Positions 9,978-22,746 of a stretch of 47,472 bases of DNA are shown one piece after another. Positions within the stretch are counted from its first letter, which is position 1. Every line of letters begins with the position of its first letter. A program made the position numbers and the translations under genes. Under the pieces are notes generated by a model. It saw only the letters and a program-made list of their open reading frames with translations. It had not been told where the DNA came from and did no database searches. Origin of the DNA: Choristocarpus tenellus KU-1152 (Eukaryota > Phaeophyceae); contig CAXNAD020000016.1 of the NCBI GenBank assembly GCA_964200185.2, positions 1 through 47,472 on the forward strand, in the 5' to 3' direction.

Positions 9978-12900
9978 CTGCACAAAAAGAAAAAAATATG
10001 AGGTGAGAGGTGTTAGGTGTGAGTACCATGTACCTGCAAAATACATTAACAATGCAGTGCCATTACAGAGGAGAAGTAGTATTCAAGATTTTTGAAACAT
10101 ATCCTGGAATTTTTTTAGTTGGTCGGATCTAATGCAGCGGATTTGGGTTCCTAACTTCAACCCTGAACCCAATATACGCTCCATTTAGACCAAATTTGGA
10201 GAAAATACTTCAATCCCACGAAGTGGACTGAAGTATTTAAACAGCTGTAAAATTTGCTACAGGTCGATTCACCCCATGAAATATATATGGAATGATAGTT
10301 GACGTCCCAATGCATTGATCAAGCTATAGTAGTGCCTTCGACTCACAATACAGCGTGCACTGGGGATTTATGTTTTTGAAGCATTTTTTTTCATACGTTT
10401 GTGTCATTGGAATGCTAATATACACATGGCTCATAGGATATGTTGTAGGTGTCTCAAATCGTTTTGGTTGGGAGTACAGAAGATGTTAAGAACAAGATGT
10501 GTGGGGTATTCTAAGTGTACTTGAAGTGCTCCAAAAGTTGCTGGGTAGTCTTTTGATATCCATAATTAAGTTAGAGGCTCAGATTCATCAGCTTCAACGT
10601 TGTCAATGTTACCATCTTCCACCATGAATTCCACCTTCAAAATCTTATCTACTTCCCCCTCTAAAGCATCCACTGGTCTTGCTAGCTCATCCAGAACATT
10701 TGTGAGGTTGAATGTCTTCCTCCAATATGTTGTCCTCTTTCTTGATGTATCTCCCTCCAGGCATGGGCAACCACCTTGTCATAGTATGTTGGTTTGCATG
10801 TACCATTAATCCAATCCCAGTTAGGGTCACTGTATCACCAGTCTATCTGACCCCTCCTCTGCAATTTCCTCCTGAAGGACCCTCAAGTATTCAACTAGGA
10901 ATCTGCAAACACGTGGTTTCCTCTCCTGTCCAAGGTGGGACATATTGATTCAACACCTTCTCTGCACATAGCCCAAGTGCTTCAGAATGGTACCCAAACC
11001 CCTCAATGAGAGTTCCAAAACTTTGTCTCTACCCAGGTCACCAAATCTCAACGGAAGATCTCACCTATTTCCCAACAAGTGCTAGGAAAAGATGAAGAAT
11101 TCCATCTTGTTGAGGTGTAACACAAGGAGTTTGCACCTCTCATCGGAGTCCACTTAAAAAGTCTCCCTCCAAGCCCAAGAGGCACATAAGATCTCCCCTT
11201 TTTCCTTCCAATTTCTCATGATCTGGTAAACTTTGTCATATCCCACTCCCGCTGCTAGGGAGATAACCCCCACCACCTCAGTTTGACCCATAGGGGTCAT
11301 GATAGCAAACTGGTAGTGGAGGATCAGCAGTACAAGTGCCTGCGTCTCCGAAAGCACCTCTCTGGAGGTCAACTTGAGTCTCTCCACTCACGTTTTGACA
11401 TCTGCTTCCCTAACCTCCTGATCTTTATGTCTGGTGATGTCCTCCACCTATTTCATCCACAATGCAGCTGTCTGGGCCCTTGTCTGGTCATTCCATAACC
11501 TCCCCCTTTGTTTTGCATCATCCCCACATCCGCCAGTGCCTCTTAGGCTGAACCTTTTGACCTCTTGCTTTCAATATTTGCTATCCTGGGACCCCTTCTA
11601 TGAAGCATTGATAAGCCAAGATAACCCTGACCCTAACCCAAGATTGGCTTTGAGTCACAAAAAACAAAAGATGGCATTGTTCATATACTCCCCCTCTCAT
11701 GAAACAACCAAACCACCAAGTCTGACCTTCTGCATTATCCTTGGGTACAATCTAGACAAATCCGAGACCTATCAGGATGGTCAAAAAGCCCCCCCCAATA
11801 TTTACACAGACATCAACAGCTAGTCATTTAGAGATAGGCGTCAAGTGTAACCCCATTACATCATCACAAATAAACACTAACTATATATAGAGAGATTGTT
11901 GCAATTAGATCTGACCTATCAAACGAAATTTCACAAATAATAATAATAATATGAAGTGCCTAAAAAGTGAGATAAAATTCTCAACTAATGCTTCACTCTT
12001 TAACATTTCACTTCAAGTCTATACTATCAACTCCATTTTTTCTATACATCTACACATCTATGGCAAAAGCACACAAGCTGGACATTATTTGTGCATATGA
12101 AGAGTGTTGTTGAAAACAACCCCTTTATGTCATTGATGTAAAAACATTGGACAAATAGAATGCCAAGACAGTGTACAACTCAAGTACAAATTGTTCAGTG
12201 TAGAGTAGTAATGCACACAATGACTGTACATTATGCAGGAAGAAAAATAAAAGTAAGTGTTATTAAACGTGCACAATACTATTGTGTACAAATACATCTT
12301 GATACTATAGTATTGCACAGATACTGTTCATTGGGGAGGTATTTCCTAGACGTTTCCTCCTTCCTACAACTTGAAAATATTATTCTGTAGTAAGCTTAGC
12401 ACTTGGAATGGCAAACAGTGTGGTAAGGGTTGGGGTTAATTTCTGTAGTCAGCTCCATGGTCTAAAGATTGTCTTGAACTGAATAACCCGTACAGTCAGC
12501 AGCTCACCTTCAGGACTGGATCGCCCTCCAGGTCCACATTGTGCAGGCTACACGATTCACTGTGAGTTGGCAGTGTGTAGGCAGAGCTATCAGGTGTTGA
12601 CTAGTAAGTAGTGTAGGTGTATGAACCAAGAAATCACTTCAAAGGTATGCAATTGTGGTTCAATATCAACACTCAAAATAATGGAGTAGCCATGTATACA
12701 ATTAGCAATTCAAGGCACATGACTTTTCAAGATAATCAAGACTATATTGACAAAATAGTGCGCAGCAAACCCCAAGCACCTTGTTGTGCAAGACATCATC
12801 ATAAAGAGGACATTGAGGTTTCCAAGAAGGAAAATTTCATAGACACAAGATGGCAAGAGAAATGTAGAAGCAAATACGCAATCACAGCTGCTTGAGGCTG

Positions 12901-15900
12901 ATAACACCAAAGAGGGGTGGCGGTTGAGTTTAAGGACCCCAATGACATACTTGTTTTGAGGATAGTGGAGGGTGCTTTCGGGAACAATGTGTTCATGGTC
13001 AATCTTCTCTTGAACAGACATACCTCTGAAAGGGGAGATGAAAATGAGGCATGGGCATGGAGTATATTTTACATGTTTCAAAAACCTTGATACTCAAATG
13101 GGTCAAAATTGGTTGGTTTAACTCAACATGTAGTACAAGCCCCACCTGATACTGATGGCTGGGTCCGCCAAAGCATCTATGCAGAGATCAGCCAATTCGT
13201 CCAGGAAAGCCGTATCAGTGTTTAGGGCTGGTACACGACGCCACTTGCTGTGTGAACATGATTTGGGATACAAAGATATGCACAATACAGACCAGTACAT
13301 GGAGTAGTCAATCAAATAAAGCTACATTTAGATGTCATCAAAACTGCTGATAGCTTCCTGTTCAAGGTCTAACACTGGAATAGTTTCAAAGAAAATCAGC
13401 ATGCACATATTACAAAACTCTAACAATGCCAGTATCAAGCACAATCGTGTACTCTTAGTACTTGACTTGACCTCTATTGCACATTAAAGTAATTGAGTAT
13501 TGGAGTATGGAGTACCATTAACAGGTATGTGTGCATGAAAGTCAGTGTAACAATAATGAAAGAAGACCTTAGCCTAATCCTGTGTCCTGTACAACACGAA
13601 TAGTCTCAACTAAGGTATAACTAAGGTACAGCATAGCACAAACAATCCACTAATATGTTAGTGTGTTGGCAAGGTAGGTTATGTGTGTCTCTCACATGAT
13701 GCCATTTCCCTCGGCAAGCTCCCGGTACTCAATGTCAATCTCCTCCAAAGTCTCAATGTGTTCCGACACAAAGCTGATGGGAACCACCACCAAGTTCTTC
13801 ACTCCTGACTGCCCAAGTTCTACACCCCACACCACCATTACAGCAATAAGGAGAGATATCATGATAGTATTGGTTGATGCAGTACATTAGTATAAACCAA
13901 AGCAAAAGAAGCAGTAGGTAATTGATGTGGTATACTATTAAAAGAGCTATGCCCATCCACTCTTGTACCCCCTATGATAAGAACTAAGTATACTTCCAAG
14001 TGTGATATAATGAGAAAAACTCTGTTATCATGGGTAAAATAGCAACACTTGTAGCTCAATAAACTCACCAACCCACATGTCCTTTGAGTCTTGAATAAAT
14101 CGGCATAATCAGCTCAAGTAAAAACAGAGATGAAACAAATATTAAATATACCATTTCCAATAATGTGACTTGCTACTAATATTATTAACTATTGGTTCAA
14201 GCAACTTCGACCAACCTCTTCTTAAAATTGCAGGTCACCTCCAATGATGGCCCCTTGCTTACCCGAAACAAATTAGACTGACCATTTGTTGGCCCCAACA
14301 AAAATCAACACTTTGTAACACTGAACCTATCTAACTGTATAACACAAACTTGGCAGTATCACAAACACTAAGTGTCACACCTCACAGTCTCACACCATGT
14401 CAGGATATAGTGCTCCACATCGGTCTAAATGTCGTCTAATCAAATGCCTTCAATAGTTGACCACCACTCTGCCATATTGATGGAGGGGTATTATCAAATA
14501 CTAACAGTTCAAACGTAGTACATTCCAATGAGGACTCTACTCTGTGCTGAGTCACAGGTTGTAAAATAAGTTACTGTCAATAGTAGTAAATTTTTCAGCA
14601 CTGCACAAATGTAAAAGGATCTTTTTTCCTCCCACTCACACTGCGATCTCATTTAAGAGTCAAATTTATGTTTGCATTTGTTCCTACTTGTTCATCAAGG
14701 ACTCCCCTACAGACACACTTCAACTCCTGTACTGCATGTAACCTAACCAGCCTGCCAGACACATTGGTCAGTTGAAAAATAATAAATAATATCATAAGTA
14801 TTGCAATACAACAAAACTAATCGTACACACACGCCTTCTACTTAACCCTATCAAACCACAAAAAACCAAAGTCAAGAATCACACCTTTTCCAAGAAAAAG
14901 ACACTAAGACTACTTTGCAAGCTTGAAATGAACTAACCTGGTATCCTGTCCTCTGTGTAAGGTCTAAGCCACTCAATTGGTCCCACTCGACTCTGGTAGC
15001 TAAGGTGTGTTGTCACCCCAGGCCCAGCATATTCCTCCTCAATGAGGGCAACACACTCCTGCACATGTCGCTGGTAAGGATCTCCAGCATCAATGTAGCT
15101 CTGTGGTTGTATGTACACATAGGTAAAGTCCCAAAGGTTCACAATGACTTGTTGAATGACTTGTTGAATAACCCTAACCCTAACTTGTTGAATGACTTGT
15201 TGAAGAGGGATAATGGTGCTGTTAGTCGTGTTCATACCTACATGAGGAACAGCTCTATTGGGGTCTCTCTCAGCTAGCATTATCAGTAATTATCAAGATC
15301 AACCTTTGCTTTTTTTGCCCTGGTCAGTAATTGCTAGTACCACAATATCAGAAGGTGGTCAAAGTCTTTGTTGTGAAGTCCCATTGCATCATCAAGGACT
15401 ACATATATCAAAAGCTATATACCTCCTGGGGTTCTCATTGATGCCACATCTTGCAGCAATGTCTGAACTATCAATCATCATTACATAAAAATAAAACAAA
15501 AGTAGGTGACAACATATATTTCAAAATTACACAGCACATCATGCATACCTTGGGCACCCCGTGAGCACTGAAGAGTACATGAATGCCTTCATTGTCCCTT
15601 TCCTCCTTGGTGTACTGAGCAAGCTCCCCTCGAATGAGATCACCAACTGCCTTGACATACCCCCTCCTGTTGTACCTACAAAAACAAAGACCAAAAAACA
15701 TTTAAAAACATTGACAAACATTGAAACTGCTTAAAGTGCTACCATACTATATTTACCTATCCTAACAAGACACTACTATCAACAAATACTGGACAACACA
15801 TGACTTCAAGGGTGTAATCTCATTGTGCACAGACAACACCCAAGCCTTCAATGTGAGCATGGAACACACTTCATGTCCACCACAGTGTTGTAATTCAAAA

Positions 15901-18900
15901 TGTTAATACTTTTTAAACACTAAACAATATTACCTACTAAGCACGAGCAGTTGTGGAAGAGGCATGGCTGTAGATAGGACATCCACAAGAAGCAACACAG
16001 TGTAGGCACCGTGACAGATAGGCATACCACCAAATAAACAAATCTACAAACTGAATATTTTTTTGTCCAAGATCCCATACGGTTGGGTATGTTAGCATTA
16101 TAGTCTTTAGACCAAGTTGCATTACACCCCCCCCAACCATCTTCAACCCATACAAACTTAACCTACTTCAATTACAGTATGAACCAACTCTGCAATCCCT
16201 CACTGTCTCAAAGGTCATCTACCTAGCCTTGACCCCACAAGTCCTGACAAAAACAATAATAAATTACAATACTCCAAACACGAAGAAGAAACAAGGCACA
16301 ACAGCAACACACTTACCATGCCGGCACCACAGTGTGTCTTATTTTTTCTGGAGCCCACTTCTTGACATCCTTGAGCAATGCCTCACGCAGCACCCTTAGA
16401 GATGAACCTGACAATTAGTTATTGGTTGGAAAACACACACCTGACAATTAGTTATTGGTTGGAAAACACACAAACCTGACAATTAATTATTAGTTGGAAA
16501 ACACACAAACACAAAACTTAAATTGGTTTTAACATCATACTACTATCTCCATAACAGTGTGCAACAGTGTGATGAGATGTATGTATTCAGGAGAGTGGGA
16601 TTGTACAACTGCAAGGAAATGACATGAACAGGAACGGCAATAGTATCATGCAATCAATGACAACTGAGGGTACAGGGAGGATATCCACAACAATTGAAAG
16701 AGAAAAACTTCCACAAAATTAATATCATGTGTAGACCAAACTGTTAGTTACTAGAGTATGAACTACCAGGAAGAGTAGTAGTAAAGAAAAGGGAAAGACC
16801 TCTGGTGTTTTAGACTTCATATTTTCCAGTATAAATGCCGTACAGCACAGTACAGGTTAAGGTACAACGAACACCAACACCCTGCTCTGCAACAACAATT
16901 GGTTCCTTTTCCTCTAGACTCTTGGGGACACTCTCCAGCTCAACCAAATCCCTGCCCTAACTTGTCAAGGTTAAAGTTTCAACCCCCAAAAGCTGAATGT
17001 CACCTTCTTGCCAGTCATTCCTCCCCTCCCCCCCCCACAGTCATTTACCTCGCCGCCAGTCACTGCAACTCCAGTAGAGGGGATTAATAGACCAACATAA
17101 CACCACTAGCCAAGGGCAAACAGTTTTCCTCTAAGAAAAGGACTCAAAACCAACAGCCCTGGAGGTGGGGCCTCTTCCACATCAACAGCAACAGGTTACT
17201 AGACATGATGGGGATATACTTCACTCAGCTGGAACAAGTGGAGTCAATAACAATGAACTCATCCAATAAATTGCACATTTTGCTGCCAAGGTCTCCATCA
17301 CTATGCAGTAGGGTCTCCCAATTCACACTCAAACCACCGCCATGGTGTCTCTGCATCATACTCACAAAATACCTAAAGCACAGGAAGAAGTTGGGTAGCA
17401 CATGCTAGATAACAAGAGAGTAATACAAACTTACAACCATGATCATTGCAACATGTTCACCCTAAATAAAGCCTCTAGCTTTAGTATGGTGTTGCCTCAA
17501 GACAAATCTTGACGTTGCAACATTGTGATTTGTTGCTGAGATGTGAAAGGGGCTGTCATGTAGAAGTTTGACAGCTTTGTTGAAATACGCTTTCACTTGC
17601 TCTGATGAAAGTTCATTAACATAATTTTCAACCATCCTGACATGAACAAAATATCAGTAACCTTGTTGGCAGAAGCAATCACAAGTCCAGTGTGTTTCAG
17701 ACCACTACATAGTTCAGTCTCATGATGCACTGCACCCCCCCAAACACCTGCATCAAAATATCCAAACATCAAAATGCTGCATAATCATAAAGGAAAATAA
17801 CCCCCCAAAAGTTAACATCTAGTCTGCATCTTTCATCTACTACCTACCACTTGTTGATATGCTGAATTGTGGGTAGAGGGGCAGCACCACAAGAGCATTG
17901 ACACCGTCATGGTCCATTTCCTCCAGGGCTTGGTCAGTGAATGGGTGCCAATATCGCATTGCCACATAGGCCTTGGCATCCTTTAACAGAAGGCAAGTCA
18001 AAACAAACAGGCTTCAGAAAAAACCGCACTGAAGTCATCTCGTGAGATATGCTACATAATGTAGACTATGTAAGGATAAGAGAGAGTATATTTTCTATGC
18101 AAAGTAGAAACATAGTCTATATACAAGCATCCATTGCAATAAATGATACTACTTGTGTTGAGCGTGAGCAGTGCCTTTGATTGCATTATATTGTCTCTTC
18201 TGAGTTGCAGACTATCACACATCACACTAGAGTGAAGTAGGAAAGGATAGCACAAGGCCATTGATAAATACAGAGAAGCATCTCTCAACAGGCTCATAAC
18301 AGCCCTATTGATGGCCTTCTTGAAGCATTCGTATCTACGTAAGCTCTAGGGGTCTCCCCTAATCCTTGGTAACTAACAATATGAAACAACAAAGAGTACC
18401 CTTTGAGGTCTTAGTGTAACATTCACCAGGTAAAAGTAATACACGTGGATGAGCAACTCACTGTGTATGCTGGGTCACAGGATATCAAAAATATTTTTTT
18501 ATCAACCCATACTACAAATAAAAATAGTAACTAGAAGGTGTCCAAGAAAATAAATAGGGATCCTCTCCCATCCAAAAGGTCTTTCTGTTGAGTGTAATAG
18601 CTCTTTCACTGAATCATTTGTTGGATTGTACACTCTTGCAGACACTTACAACATTTTATCATTCGTATATCAAGGCTTTTATAATCACTCCAAAAGCTGT
18701 ACTACAGCATCCACATGTATGTATTAGAACACCGGTCTTCCAGAAGCATTTGTCAATACACAACCATACACTCTTCAATACAAAGGAACATGCGCACCGG
18801 GATCATCACTGCATAGAACAAAAAATCATCACTTGGGAAGTGTTTTGTGGTAATTGGCATCAAATAGGCAAATGGCTGGCATATCGCACAGCAACCTCTC

Positions 18901-21900
18901 AATGTTACTTTCCTTGACATGATAATAGTGTTTTGCATTGCTCACAAATTTTTGACCAAACAGTTAGCCACTCTTAGCCTTACATCCACTAGTTATCCAC
19001 TAGTTATCCACTCCACTCCCCATCAACTCCCGGTACACCATATTGATACCACTCCCACACCAACTCTACACCACCACCTTGTTACCATCCCAATTACGCA
19101 GCCAGTTTGTGTCCGTCCAATCACCAATCACTAACCACTGTGGTTGCTTTCCGCATGCCCACATCTACATCAACGTGGCAAATTTATGTGTATCAGTTCC
19201 ACACCAATCCTCCCAAAATGTACCACCTCCACCAAGGACACTCCCACCATTTGTTAAAAAAATTCCACAATCATCCATTCCCATACCATGTCTTTGAACT
19301 AGAAGACATCTACCCAGTCCGAGCTTTACGTCCCTTCCCTCCAAGCATCCGACTCAGTCACAAGCAATTGAGAGTGTGGATGGGTGGGAAATATTGCTCA
19401 GAGATTGCCTTGAGCCAGTCTCCCCTAGTCCTTCTTCCTCAAAACCTTTGGCTTTCACCTTTTCTTCTGCCCTTCCTCAGCCTCTGCCCCCCCAGCACTA
19501 CTCATTTCTGTTATCTTCTCACTCTCAAGTCTGCTTTCAAGTCATCCACTCTTTAACCTTTTGTCCACCCTCCCTGCTTTCTTTTTCTTTGTAAGAACAT
19601 CAGTCCATTTACTTATCTACCACAGTGAATTCTCAAGCTCACAAAACTCAGGTTACTTTATATACTGCACCTTTTTAAAATTTTAAGATTACAATTTCAA
19701 GAACAAACTAGATTTTGGGAATCTATTCCGTTAAACATAAATATAATATTCAAGAGTATTAGTTCTACATTTTTGACCTTTTTAGCACAACTGCAGTCTG
19801 TTCAGCTACAGACCTGCCTGAAGGCACCCATCACACTCTGCCCTGAGTTGGAAATATTTGACTGAAATAGTGAATTGGGCAAATAATGATAGTTACATGA
19901 CTCTTAGAGAGTCAACAATATTATTGACAGGTTTAAGTGTTGCTGAGTACTATATATTATTGATATACTGTACCTAGACCTATTTCTCTACAATTTTTTC
20001 TGGTACAAGGTTCTATCCATGTTAGTTAAGGTGAAGGATAATTATTATTACTAAGCACAAGTTTCACTCTCAGTCATAGCAAAATAATCACAACATGCAT
20101 CAACATGCATCAACGTTTATCAACATCCATCAATGTTCATCAACATGCATCAACGTTTATCAACATTCATCAATATTCATCAACGTTCATCATCATGCAT
20201 CAACATTCATCAACATCCATCAACGTTCATCATCATGCATCAACGTTCATACACCCACACCATAGGCTGCTTAGGATAGAATCAGGCAGGGATGAAAGCA
20301 CAAAGAATTGCAACCAGCACTATCAAGTGTAAGATGTCTGCACCATTCCTAAGGAGATACTGCAATTTGTCAATAGAGAGCGAGTCAATTGACCATCTAA
20401 TTTCATTGCAAAATACAAATAAAAATGTAGTATGAAGGCATACCTTGAAGCCTCGTTGCTGTAGGCGCTTTGATATTCCATCAGCCTGGGCACGTGTATA
20501 TCTGCACAGGGTAAAAACAGAGTGAACGGAAGGAAAGCGGTGATTGGTACCAACAGCAGTAGGATGGGCACCTACAATGCGACATCAACTGGAAAAAAAT
20601 CTCTTCCATTTCACTTGTGTCTTGTTTAGTCTAGCCCTAAACCTACCCATTGACATTTGTCCCATAAATACCAGTAACACCACAGCACGCAATTCAGAGA
20701 GCTAGCTTTGATTGGCTGATTATCGCAAGCAAGGTGCATTTGTGTTCATTTCAGATATGAGTTGCTGATACAGAACATCAGCACCCTGATATACAAAGTA
20801 GTGAAAGAGTCACCACGAGTGGAGCACTAAAAACTCTTAAAAGAGTGTAGAAGCTGAAAGGACCAGCATGACAGAAGACAGTATAGTATAAGACTTAGTA
20901 GTATAGTTTGTCAAAATAGAACGATTGGGTGTGCACTTGGGCAGGTTAGTGGTCTCATTCCTCCGCGTAGGGTGGCAATGTGATTGGTATGTAATGTGCA
21001 AGTTCAAGGAGTTATATACTTGTGGCAGTTTTACTGTGTCAACATTGTTGGAAATATGACAGAATTGGCAACAATTGTGAACAAGGTTAGGCCATTCTAT
21101 ACTGGCATAGCGAATCACAATATCGTCGAGAAAATTGGGAGAGTAAATAGGTAGAAGGCCTTGGATACGGGGCTGGAAGATACAGCATAAATAACTGTCA
21201 GAACATGAGGGTGAAGAGTTACTGCTTCTATCACTCTGCAATGAAGGACACTGCACAATATCACCTTTGTCACACCACATGTATGCTCAGAAGTATACCT
21301 ACATCAATCGACCCAGAACAACACTAGTTTCTGGAGTGAAGATACCGGTTGTGAACTAGGACAAAGATCTGACATATTGCCAACATAGTCAGAGCGAGAT
21401 CAAATCATGCCAACCAAAGGCTATATTTCTTGTCCATTACGTATCTACTCACTTGACAATTGGTGACCCACCACCAATGGCCTCATAGGCCGCTTTGCTC
21501 TTTGGAGCTCTTCGGGCTGATATAATTGACGCCAAGGGCTTTTGAAGAAACGAAACAAGTGGTGGCAACCTAGCATCATGAAGAGTATGCCATCAAAGGG
21601 TTTAAGTGCATTAGGTCAGGATGACGAGAGAACATCCTCGTTAAAAAATATACCCTTAAGGCCAAATGAACTTGAAGGAGGTAGGATGGGGAAACCATAA
21701 TGAACGTAAATTTTGAATGAGCTTCCCGGAAGGTTTTTGGCAGCACACTGCGAGTGGGATACGCATAGCGGGTAAAAGGAACAAATATAGAAATGAAGTG
21801 CCAGTGGCCAAGTTTCGCATGTCGAATATGTACCCACCTGATGATGTCGGGATCAGCGAACAAGTTATACAAAAACCCCTCAACATCCTCCGCCACTGTA

Positions 21901-22563
21901 GGTCCCCCAAGGTTCAAGAGAAGGACTCCCACCTTGATTTGTGGAGTCTGGAATGACATGCAATCGGTGTGGGATTTTTCAAGTCGAGTCTGAACAGTAG
22001 TCAACTGCAGAGAGAGAGAGAGAGAGAGAGAGAGCATCGTCCTATGCGAAGTAGCTATGAAGTTCTCGACAAGTAATGTGTGGTAAGAACGACATACCTT
22101 GAACAGAGTTTGGTGAGGGACGAGAAGAGTGGATCACACGAAAATCGAAAAATACTTGGAAGGTACTCCCATCACATGATGACCTATCAACCTCACCTCA
22201 GTAGGCATGGACACATCACTAGCAAGGGTTGTTGTCATGACAGGGCACCGCCTTTGCCGATGAGGAACCCATTGCACATTCGTCCTGCTTACACTAGACG
22301 TACGCAACGTAGGCTTTTCACTCCAAAGGTGCAAAAAAGGTTCAACTTTGAACGCGAAAGTGCCATGGGCCAGGACAACCAGCAGCTAACGGGTTGGGTA
22401 AAAAGTGCGAACAAGGACGGAGTTTGCAGCACCCTGTTAGCATGTTTAAAGCCATTATCCAGAGATCTGTAGCTCATCAATCCAAGAAAGATATGCTGCA
22501 GAACTACCACCTCTTTTCCATCAAGTGTTCATAGCCCACCTGTCCGAGTCGCTTGGCAACCAT
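9864..22563 (-). CDS. hemH: Ferrochelatase (protoheme ferro-lyase), plastid-targeted, 14 exons
   Basis: Inserts Fe2+ into protoporphyrin IX, the final step of heme synthesis. Exons in order on the minus strand: 22563-22540, 22385-22197, 22004-21838, 21569-21453, 20501-20444, 17980-17848, 16407-16317, 15675-15549, 15100-14938, 13819-13696, 13247-13146, 13025-12951, 12586-12508, 9977-9864. All junctions are GT-AG and phases match throughout; the sum is 1563 nt, 520 residues plus a stop. Family hallmarks: [11 protein letters not shown] at residues 96-106, [23 protein letters not shown], the catalytic-site FSAHGVP (His298), [17 protein letters not shown], and [12 protein letters not shown] whose Glu379 matches the conserved active-site Glu. 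Residues 1-90 are an extension absent from bacterial enzymes; residues 433-520 form a linker plus a hydrophobic tail. Animal-type [2Fe-2S] cysteines are not seen. Core identification is near certain. Exon 1 and the exact start are inferred from phase and signal-peptide logic. Confidence 0.93.
10600..11400 (-). pseudogene. Decayed IS630/Tc1-type transposase in the last ferrochelatase intron
   Basis: The minus-strand frame at 11387-11154 contains an N-terminal helix-turn-helix-like stretch ([20 protein letters not shown]). After a stop, further fragments follow in order: [18 protein letters not shown], then [17 protein letters not shown], then a shifted frame with [13 protein letters not shown]. 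That order (helix-turn-helix, R/L-x-x-LGY block, a long helix, then a YVHANH-like block after the second catalytic Asp) matches IS630/Tc1 transposases of protists. Multiple stops and frameshifts mean it is dead. It lies within the intron 12507-9978, in the same orientation as the host gene. Confidence 0.5.
15147..15206. repeat. 12-bp tandem repeat interrupted by a telomere-like CCCTAACCCTAA tract
   Basis: Four near-perfect copies of ACTTGTTGAATG: two before and two after AACCCTAACCCTAAC (15169-15183). It lies in the ferrochelatase intron between exons 8 and 9, about 50 bp from the exon boundary at 15100. Confidence 0.8.
16407..16508 (-). repeat. hemH: Three tandem copies of a 33-35 bp unit at a ferrochelatase 3' splice site
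   Basis: On the plus strand the unit CCTGACAATTAGTTATTGG... starts at 16407, 16440 and 16475. On the coding (minus) strand each unit ends in AATTGTCAG or a near variant, followed by GT. The copy touching the exon is the acceptor used for exon 7 (CAG|GTTCATC); the other two lie 33 and 68 nt upstream in the intron. Confidence 0.85.
20093..20250. repeat. 12-bp minisatellite (CATCAACRTTCAT-like)
   Basis: About a dozen degenerate copies of a 12-bp unit such as CATCAACATGCAT, CATCAACGTTTAT and CATCAACGTTCAT follow each other without spacers. The open plus-strand frame across it (His/Ser/Thr/Ile-rich) is a by-product of the period being a multiple of three. It sits in a long intron of ferrochelatase on the opposite strand. 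Confidence 0.85.
22012..22034. repeat. hemH: (GA)n microsatellite forming a polypyrimidine tract
   Basis: An AG/GA run on the plus strand reads as a CT-rich tract on the coding strand immediately before CTGCAG, the acceptor of ferrochelatase exon 3. The repeat itself supplies the polypyrimidine tract, so length variation could affect splicing. Confidence 0.85.
22197..22563 (-). other. hemH: Bipartite plastid-targeting presequence of ferrochelatase (exons 1-2)
   Basis: Exon 1 (22563-22540) encodes MVAKRLGQ and ends CAG|GTGGGC. After a 154-nt intron ending in a pyrimidine-rich GTTAG, exon 2 (22385-22197) opens with [12 protein letters not shown]. Together they give a basic n-region, a short hydrophobic core and a plausible signal-peptidase site A19|F20. 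Phe at +1 of the following transit peptide is the known signature of import into red-lineage complex plastids (ASAFAP-type motif). The next 50 residues are rich in Arg, Ser and Thr and poor in acids, as expected of a transit peptide. The exon 2 to exon 3 junction (GAG|GTGAGG, phase 0) joins directly to the enzyme. Exon 1 is tiny and needs transcript support. Confidence 0.6.
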
Positions 22564-22746
22564 TCCAGCAAGGTATATTTATAGATCATGTAGAGAGGGT
22601 AATGGGGGCGTGAGGATAATATCCCTAACCCTGAAACCTACTATCTTTTTTTGTAATATATATTTGATTTTGTTGACAACAAAAAACTGAAAATGTTGAA
22701 AATGGTGTAAGCCACATCGGGAAACGAGGACGTTGAGGTCGTAGAG
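22564..22746. promoter_or_regulatory. Putative bidirectional promoter between ferrochelatase and coiled-coil gene
   Basis: The two proposed start codons point away from each other and are 183 bp apart. The interval is AT-rich on the coiled-coil side, with TAATATATATTT near 22660 and a stop codon (22708) in the coiled-coil frame. A minus-strand TATAAATA lies at 22583-22576, only 12 nt before the ferrochelatase ATG. That is closer than usual for a working TATA box unless the true start lies downstream. A short CCCTAACCCT motif sits at 22623-22632. Regulation is inferred from geometry only. Confidence 0.45.

Noticed and set aside
19043-19594. Overlapping Pro/Ser/His-rich plus-strand open frames
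   Set aside because: Inside a ferrochelatase intron with pyrimidine-rich bias; no splice support and composition typical of C-rich intronic DNA.
15147-20250. Possible CRISPR-like spaced repeats
   Set aside because: The repeats are contiguous 12-bp tandem units without regular unique spacers, in a eukaryotic intron.
20105-20332. Open frame with repeated HQHxST motifs
   Set aside because: A by-product of a 12-bp minisatellite lying in an intron on the opposite strand.
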